Part shown: piece after piece, positions 58,330 through 64,000 of the stretch
Layout: each line of letters opens with the position of its first letter
Position numbering within the stretch: the stretch's first letter is position 1
Assembly: GCF_025698545.1 (NCBI RefSeq)
Contig: NC_068570.1
Location: 1,612,001 to 1,676,000, forward strand
Direction of reading: 5' to 3'
Length of the DNA: 64,000 bases
Source of the DNA: Gossypium raimondii
Lineage: Eukaryota > Streptophyta > Magnoliopsida > Malvales > Malvaceae
The notes under the pieces: model-generated
What the model was told of the DNA's origin: nothing
Database searches by the model: none
What the model saw: only the letters and a program-made list of their open reading frames with translations
Translations under genes and position numbers: made by a program

Positions 58330-60865
58330 AAACAATTTAGGAAACGAAACATCGCAATCAATAGCTCCCCCTCAGCACAAATCTCACTCTACTAAACTTA
58401 ACTTAGAACATAGCATAGTACATTTAACTAACAATAATGTGTCTAGAATTCACATTAACAATAAAAATATTATATTATATCTAAGTAAGCAGCAAATAAG
58501 GTAAAGTACAACAAGGTAAACATCCACCATATAGTTCTATATATCAGTTCTAATATCACAGAAGTACTAGCATCACCTTATCAGTATCATCATCTCAAGA
58601 TTTTACAGACCAGTCAAATATAAAAGTTCAAAAGAAATAAATCATCGCCATAGCAAAATCAGGATCATCTTCAATATCATAAACATCTTCATCAAATGTA
58701 AGTAGTTTCCTTGATAGCTTCAAAAGGACATATACTTCCCATATAGAATATAGACTTATAGCGGCAACCATAGAGCACCATCACTCAACATAGCTTCAAC
58801 TTCATCTACTTTTACTCCCTCTTTTTGTTCAACAAATTTGCCAATCAAAATGCCAAAGATCGTTACTCTCTTGATTGAAACAAGGCTAAACAAATATTGA
58901 AGAATATGAAGATTAAAACAAGTCAATCCAATCAAGAGTACAAGACTATTGGACTGAGTGAACAGCTGTGCAAGAATCACTTGCGTTGTAGATTATTTTG
59001 AAATGTTATCTCCCTCTCACAAGTCTACTAAATGGCTCTTATCTGAGCTCGCATTTTAGCAATTATACGATTATGAGACTCAATAGATTATGTCAGATAA
59101 TCAATTATCTTTCTATTGAATTCTTTAATATTGCTCGAAGTGCTAGTGGGAGAGGGCACTTTAGCCTCCCTGCAATAGTTGTTGCTTCATCTGTTTGATT
59201 AGCTCCCTCTTCAATTACTTGCTTAGTTTTCTCTGCAGTAACATGCTTACCCTCCAACCACTTTAGAGAAAACTTAAACTCTCAAGAACAGTTCTCTCAC
59301 ATCTTTCCGTAATTTTCATAATATTTGGATTTTGCAATGTTAGTACTTGAAAAATCAAAGATGAAAAAGTTAAGAGATCTCTAGTATGTACCTTCTCAGC
59401 ATGACCAATTACCCGATGGAATACCTATTGAGTCACATCAAACTCAATCATCTCGACTGCCTTTTTGACCAATACGATAATTCTTGGAGTGAGAGAATTG
59501 TTTAATAAATTTTCTTATATTTTTATAATTTTTTTATAATTCTAGGATGAATCTAAACAAAGAGGTGTCTAAATTATTTAAATTCATTGTGTATTTATTT
59601 AAAAATAATTTTTATTTTTGATGACATGAAACCCAGATCAGCTATCGGATTACAGTAAGGCTGATTGAAAGTGGGGTTTGTTTTTTTGAAGGAAGAACGT
59701 AACGGAATAAAGTTTTTCAGCTTTCAATTCAAGCTATGTTGAGAAATAGGAACCATAAATTGTAGCTAACATCCACTTCAATGATTTTTTATTGGATAAT
59801 AAATGGTTTCATATCTATAAAAGGAATGTTCTTTACAACTGAAAATAACATGAATTTCAGATATTTTACATTATCTCAAGATCTTAATGGGTATGAAATT
59901 TGAATTTTCAAATACCCAATGCAGAGTATGGGAATCACATTAGTTAATTACTAAAAAGCATTTTATATTTTTATTCAAAGAAATTAATACATTAGAAATT
60001 TTTTATTTTTATTAAAATTATTACTAAAGAGTATTTTATATTTTTATTTTACTTTAATTTGACAATTAAGTCTATTTTGTACTTAAACTATATAGAAATT
60101 TAATGATGTGACATTTTGAGATTGTGTCATCATTATCTTTTGAGTATTTTTAATAATTAGATTTGTGGTTGAATATGTTAGATCACTGATTCTCGATTCA
60201 ACAAGTTGAACCGGTTTGATCGTCAGACCAACAATAATTATATTGTTCCATCTTTTAATATCAAATTATGTTGGTAGTTCTTGTAATATAGTTAATTTAT
60301 TATAATTTAATTGCTTCTAATTTTTATATTTTCTAAATTTTGAAATTTTAACCTCAATTCAAACTATAAAATTTATTAGCTTAGAATATGATATTAGTGG
60401 TTTACTATTTGTAAGTTGGGGTGAGATTAAAATTTTAATTATGCTCTCTAAAATTTAGTGTTATGTTGCGATAATATATTTGTTGCATTAAATATTGGTG
60501 AGAATAGAATTTAACTTAACAAAATTAGAGGCTATTGTTTAGAGAAGATTGAAATTTTAAAATTAAAAAGAATAGAGACTAAAAATAATTAAATTAAAGT
60601 ATAAAGTTAAATTCAGAAGGACAATTTTTTTTATGAATAGCTGGAAAGATATGAAATTATTCAATAATCATACATAAATATTGACTTGATAAAGCACATG
60701 CAGACATGCAACAACCATAAAGCTCTAAAATTGTTTTCAATTTCTTCTTTGTTATAGTAAAATGTACGTTTGGAACCGTACAAAAACCGACAAGTTGAAT
60801 TAAAGTTCAGGGAAAAATGACCATAAAAAATGAAGATTAAAAAAGAAAAAACAGTGGGAGTTTTG
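58330..60865. other. Intergenic, no gene
   Basis: No recognisable coding region. 58650-59300 is somewhat richer in C and T and may be retroelement debris. 59500-60650 is AT-rich. Confidence 0.5.
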
Positions 60866-61560
60866 TCATTTTTCAATTTTGTAGCTTGTGGCAACTATTG
60901 GACTTGTAACAACATGTTTCTTTCCACTATCTTCCCATGTGAGATAACCAAATACCACAGCATCGGCCAATTGTTTTGGACCTTCAATTCTCAGCTTGAA
61001 GCTTTTCTTCTCGTATTTTGTCTTGAAAACCAATGTGTCTGGTTCCACTGTTACCTTAAGTCCAGTAAGCGGTGTCACATTTGCTTTGTAAGTCGACCTT
61101 TCATATCCAACATTGGTCACGGTTCTTCGAAACTCCATCATGGTCGTCGAGTTCGGTTCCGCAAACCAGTCATTGAAAAATGCTATGAAAGAAGGGTAAT
61201 TGAGATCGAGAGAAGGGTTGGAACAGTTGTTTGATGTTGTTCTCGTGATGGTTTTTATTTGTTTTTGTGTGAAATTTAGTCCACAAAGAAGGTCGATGTA
61301 ATCTTGAACCGTAGCATCGTATATAAGTCCGGGATTTAAAGCTTTGTTAGGATTGACATGTCCAGCTCCCATGGCTAAAGGATCTGCCGGTTGGAGACTT
61401 CTGCCTATATCCTTTATTGGATTACCGGTGTTATCGATTTGATCGGATGTTGTCATCAAAGCCGATCGAATGGCGGCCGGGCTCCAATTAGGATAAACAG
61501 CTTTTAAAAGTGCTCCTATACCCGAGACATTGTTGAAAGTCGGATCAAAGCAACATGTGG
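60866..61560 (-). pseudogene. Subtilisin-like protease, C-terminal half (SBT1.9-like)
   Basis: The frame is open to 61630 on the minus strand, but recognisable subtilase sequence starts at VSGIGALLKAVYPNWSPAAI (about 61530), the helix right after the catalytic serine. It continues with SALMTTSDQIDNTGNPI, GAGHVNPNKALNPGLIYDAT, DLNYPSFIAFF and FRRTVTNVGYERSTYKANV, the fibronectin-III-like domain, to the stop at 60866. The GTSM motif with the catalytic serine, the catalytic Asp and His, the propeptide and the secretion signal are all absent. A copia LTR begins about 80 bp beyond. SBT proteases are normally secreted and about 750 residues long, so only the last third remains. It is a truncated pseudogene, most likely cut by retroelement insertion or deletion. 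Confidence 0.85.
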
Positions 61561-61641
61561 TGACATGGTTGGTCGTCGAGCTTGGTGATAATGCTTGGTG
61601 TGCAAGATGAAGGCGAACCGGATGAAGCAATCAACTTTGGA

Positions 61642-62024
61642 TGTTTTGTTCTTTTGTAATTTAGTTTAGTTCAACTTTAACTAGTTTCCAAAGTTAGTTG
61701 GATTAAGTTTGTGATTGGATTGATGATGTAAAAGGCGATATGTCACTTATTTTGTATTTGACTTAAGCTTGTATTAGTTTAGTTTAAGTGGGAGCAGTTA
61801 TGTCATTAGGTAATCTGTCAAATGAATCAAATTTGTAACTCTTTTATATATTCAAATTTTGAATGAAAAAAAAGGTAATGTTCGAGTTACAATTTCTTTG
61901 AGTATTCAATTTTGTTCACTGTTTTTGCTTTGCTTTGTTTTCTTTTGCTTGATACTTCTTGCTTCAGCTTTTGCAAATTCATTTTGCAACTTTGTTTTCT
62001 TTTTTTCACGCCATTGTTCCAACA
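61642..62024 (+). repeat. 5' LTR of the copia element (approximate start)
   Basis: Ends CCATTGTTCCAACA at 62024, two bases before the primer-binding site. A plausible TG start is at 61642 (TGTTTTGTTCTTTTGTAA), giving about 383 bp. It contains a polyadenylation-like AATGAAAAAAAA stretch at 61861-61872. The second LTR lies outside the window, so the start is not confirmed. Confidence 0.6.
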
Positions 62025-62026
62025 AA

Positions 62027-62040
62027 TGGTATCATGAGCC
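62027..62040 (+). promoter_or_regulatory. Primer-binding site (initiator Met tRNA type)
   Basis: TGGTATCATGAGCC differs by a single inserted base from TGGTATCAGAGCC, the usual plant copia site complementary to the 3' end of initiator tRNA-Met. Confidence 0.8.
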
Positions 62041-62142
62041 CGAGTCTTTGAGGGCCTTTGTATGCAATCTGTTGTGTTCAAATCAAAACCAACAACAAGT
62101 TCAAAATTTGGTAAGATCAAGCATCTGGATTCATCTAGCAGG

Positions 62143-64000
62143 ATGAGTTTCACTCCACCACCTCCATCTGTGTTCTTTGGAGAAAACTATCACATTTGGA
62201 TAGTTAAAATGAAGACTTACCTCCGGGCACATGATCTCCGGAGTGTGATCGAGAATGATCTTGAACCACCTCCATTGAGAGCCAATCCCACTATTGCATG
62301 AGATGAGGCAACATCTTGAGGAACGAGCTAGAAGCACAAGGCTATGGCTGTCTGCAGAGTGGAGTGTCTGATGTGATATTCACACGCATCATGGCATGTG
62401 ACACACCTAAGCAGGCTTGGGACAAGCTGAAGGAGGAGTTCATGGGGACTGACAAGACAAGGCAACAGCAGGTGATCAACCTCAGGAGAGACTTTGAAAA
62501 TTTGAGGATGAGGGAGTCTGAGACCATCAAGCAGTACTCAGACAGGATAATGGCCATTGTCAACAGCATTAGGCTCCTGGGAGTGAACTTCACAGAGAGC
62601 AGAGTTGTTGAAAAAGTCATTACAACTCTCCCTGAGAAATTTGAGTCAAAAATCTCTTCACTTGAGGACTCGAGGGATTTATCAGCCATTTCATTGTCTG
62701 AGCTGATAAACTCCCTATATGCACTTGAGCAAAGGAGGGCAAATAGGCAGGAGGAGAATCTTGAAGCTGCCTTCCAGGCTAAAGCCAGTGAAGGCTCGAG
62801 TGTGAGTGCAAAAGGCAAGAAGCCTTGGCACAACAAAAGGGTCAAGTCAGGAAGAGATGAAGCAAAAAGGGTGTTCCCACCATGTGTTCATTGCAAGAAG
62901 ACAACACATTCAGAAAAGTATTGCTGGTTTAGGCCAGATATTCAGTGTAGAAAGTGTAAGCAGTTTGGCCATGTGGAGAAGGTGTGCAAGGGCAAACCAA
63001 GGGAGGCTGCTCTGCAACAAGCTAGACCTGCTGAGGACATTCAAGCTCAGGAGGAGCATGTGTTCACAGCAACTTGTTTTGTTGGCACAACCAAGGCCAA
63101 GCAATGATTGGCTACTAGGCGGTGGTTGCTCACACCATATGGCTGCAGATGAGAAGTCATTTAAGGGCCTAGATGAAGCTTCCACTCGAGGATTAGAATT
63201 GGAGATGGCGGTGATTGAGGCTAAAGGCAAGGGCAATGTGTTGATAAGCACTTGGTTCGTAATAAGTCGATCTCGGATGTGTTTTTGTACCGACTTAGAC
63301 CGAATCGCTTAGTGTTGGCCAATTAGTTGAAAAGGGCTATACATTGGTTTTTAAGGATGGTTGCTGTATTGTTCAAGACATGAATGGTCTGGAGTTAGTC
63401 ACTGTCTCTATGACTGATAGGTGCTTCATGCTGGATGTTAGCCAAATAAAAAGAAAGGCATACACCAGCCTTGTTGAAAGCACTGACTTGTGGCATAGGA
63501 GACTAGGCCATGCAAATTTCAGATCCATCGATCTGCTACATAGGCTGAATTTGGTTGATGACATTTTAAAAATTGAAGTTAGTGGGAATGTTTGTGAAGT
63601 TTGTCAGCTTGGTAAGCAGGCTAGACTGCCTTTTTCTGCTGACAGTGCTTGGAGAGCTCAGAACAAGCTCGAATTGGTGCACTCTGATGTTTGTGGCCCT
63701 ATGAGAACACCTTCAATCAGTGAGAACAGGTACTTTGCCCTGTTTATAGATGATTTAACAAGGTTGTGCTGGGTCTACTTCTTGAAGCAAAAGTCAGAAG
63801 TGTTTGAGGCCTTCTGCAAATTCAAGGCATATCTTTGAAAATCGGTCAGTGCAAAATTAGAGCCTTGAGGATGATAATGGCTCAATATGTGTCGAGAGAT
63901 TTGAAGCTTTGTGATAGTCTTTGGATTCACCATCACTCACAACATCTATACTCCTCAACAGAATGGAGTTTGTGAGAGGAAAAATAGATCTGTCTTGAAT
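62143..64000 (+). pseudogene. Ty1/copia gag-pol, 5' half, frameshifted; runs off the window
   Basis: Gag starts at ATG 62143 (MSFTPPPPSVFFGENYHIW). A stop at 62299-62301 and a frame change follow, and gag continues in another frame from about 62316 (KQAWDKLKEEFMGT). The CCHC zinc knuckle CRKCKQFGHVEKVC is at about 62947-62990. The protease site, normally WLLDSGCSHHM, reads WLLGGGCSHHM near 63108-63140, so the catalytic Asp is lost. Next come GAG-pre-integrase (LWHRRLGHANF, CEVCQLGKQ) and integrase with HSDVCGPM and FALFIDDLTRLCWVYF. After a stop near 63837 the frame moves again; NGVCERKN-type text is visible at the right edge. Reverse transcriptase and RNase H would lie beyond 64000. This copy cannot be autonomous. 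Confidence 0.9.

Overview
The window looks like nuclear DNA from a dicot of the cotton type (Gossypium). Evidence for this is inference from the sequence: AT-rich intergenic DNA, GT-AG introns, plant-only gene families (class B heat shock factor, RALF peptide, BAHD acyltransferase, LEA2 protein, SBT subtilase) and many dispersed repeats of kinds I associate with cotton. It is gene-poor. Four genes look intact, and most of the rest is transposable-element DNA of several ages. No tRNA, rRNA or CRISPR was seen.

Layout. 0.5-3.1 kb: a decayed Mutator-like element (MULE-1) with long terminal inverted repeats (TIRs) and a perfect 9-bp target duplication. 5.9-6.9 kb: a two-exon HSFB4-type heat shock factor on the minus strand, whose stop codon lies 14 bp from a MITE. 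7-24 kb: intergenic DNA with MITEs, SINE-like copies, LTR fragments and microsatellites. 24.1-35.0 kb: a three-level nest in which a ~0.4 kb MITE-like element was split by a 4.5 kb MULE (outer), which was itself split by a 5.9 kb MULE (inner). Both MULEs have 9-bp target duplications. Each carries a MURA-type transposase pseudogene and a convergent plant-mobile-domain (PMD) pseudogene. 37.1 kb: a RALF34-like peptide gene. 41.1-43.2 kb: a three-exon LEA2/NHL-like membrane protein gene. 44.4-45.3 kb: a LINE 3' end joined to a BAHD pseudogene. 45.5-50.7 kb: a long gypsy-like LTR carrying a Tourist-like MITE, a 27-bp minisatellite and a nested Tat/Ogre-like LTR. 51.4 kb: a hAT-type MITE with an exact 8-bp duplication. 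52.5-53.9 kb: an intact single-exon BAHD acyltransferase. 55.6-58.3 kb: another Tat/Ogre-like LTR in inverse orientation. 60.9-61.6 kb: the C-terminal half of an SBT1.9-like subtilase (pseudogene). 61.6-64.0 kb: the 5' half of a Ty1/copia retrotransposon that runs off the window.

The most striking structure is in the MULEs. Their ends carry a dyad GGYGCC-N9-GGYGCC (21 bp, spacer length invariant, spacer sequence variable). One copy sits 87-90 bp from each tip of the two nested MULEs, and two or three more are tiled with an exact 27-bp period further in, next to the TATA boxes of the transposase genes. MULE-1 has the same geometry with diverged half-sites. This looks like a binding array for an element-encoded protein, possibly the transposase or the PMD protein.

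The genes do not form a pathway. HSFB4 and RALF34 relatives both act in root patterning in Arabidopsis, but nothing in the sequence links them here.
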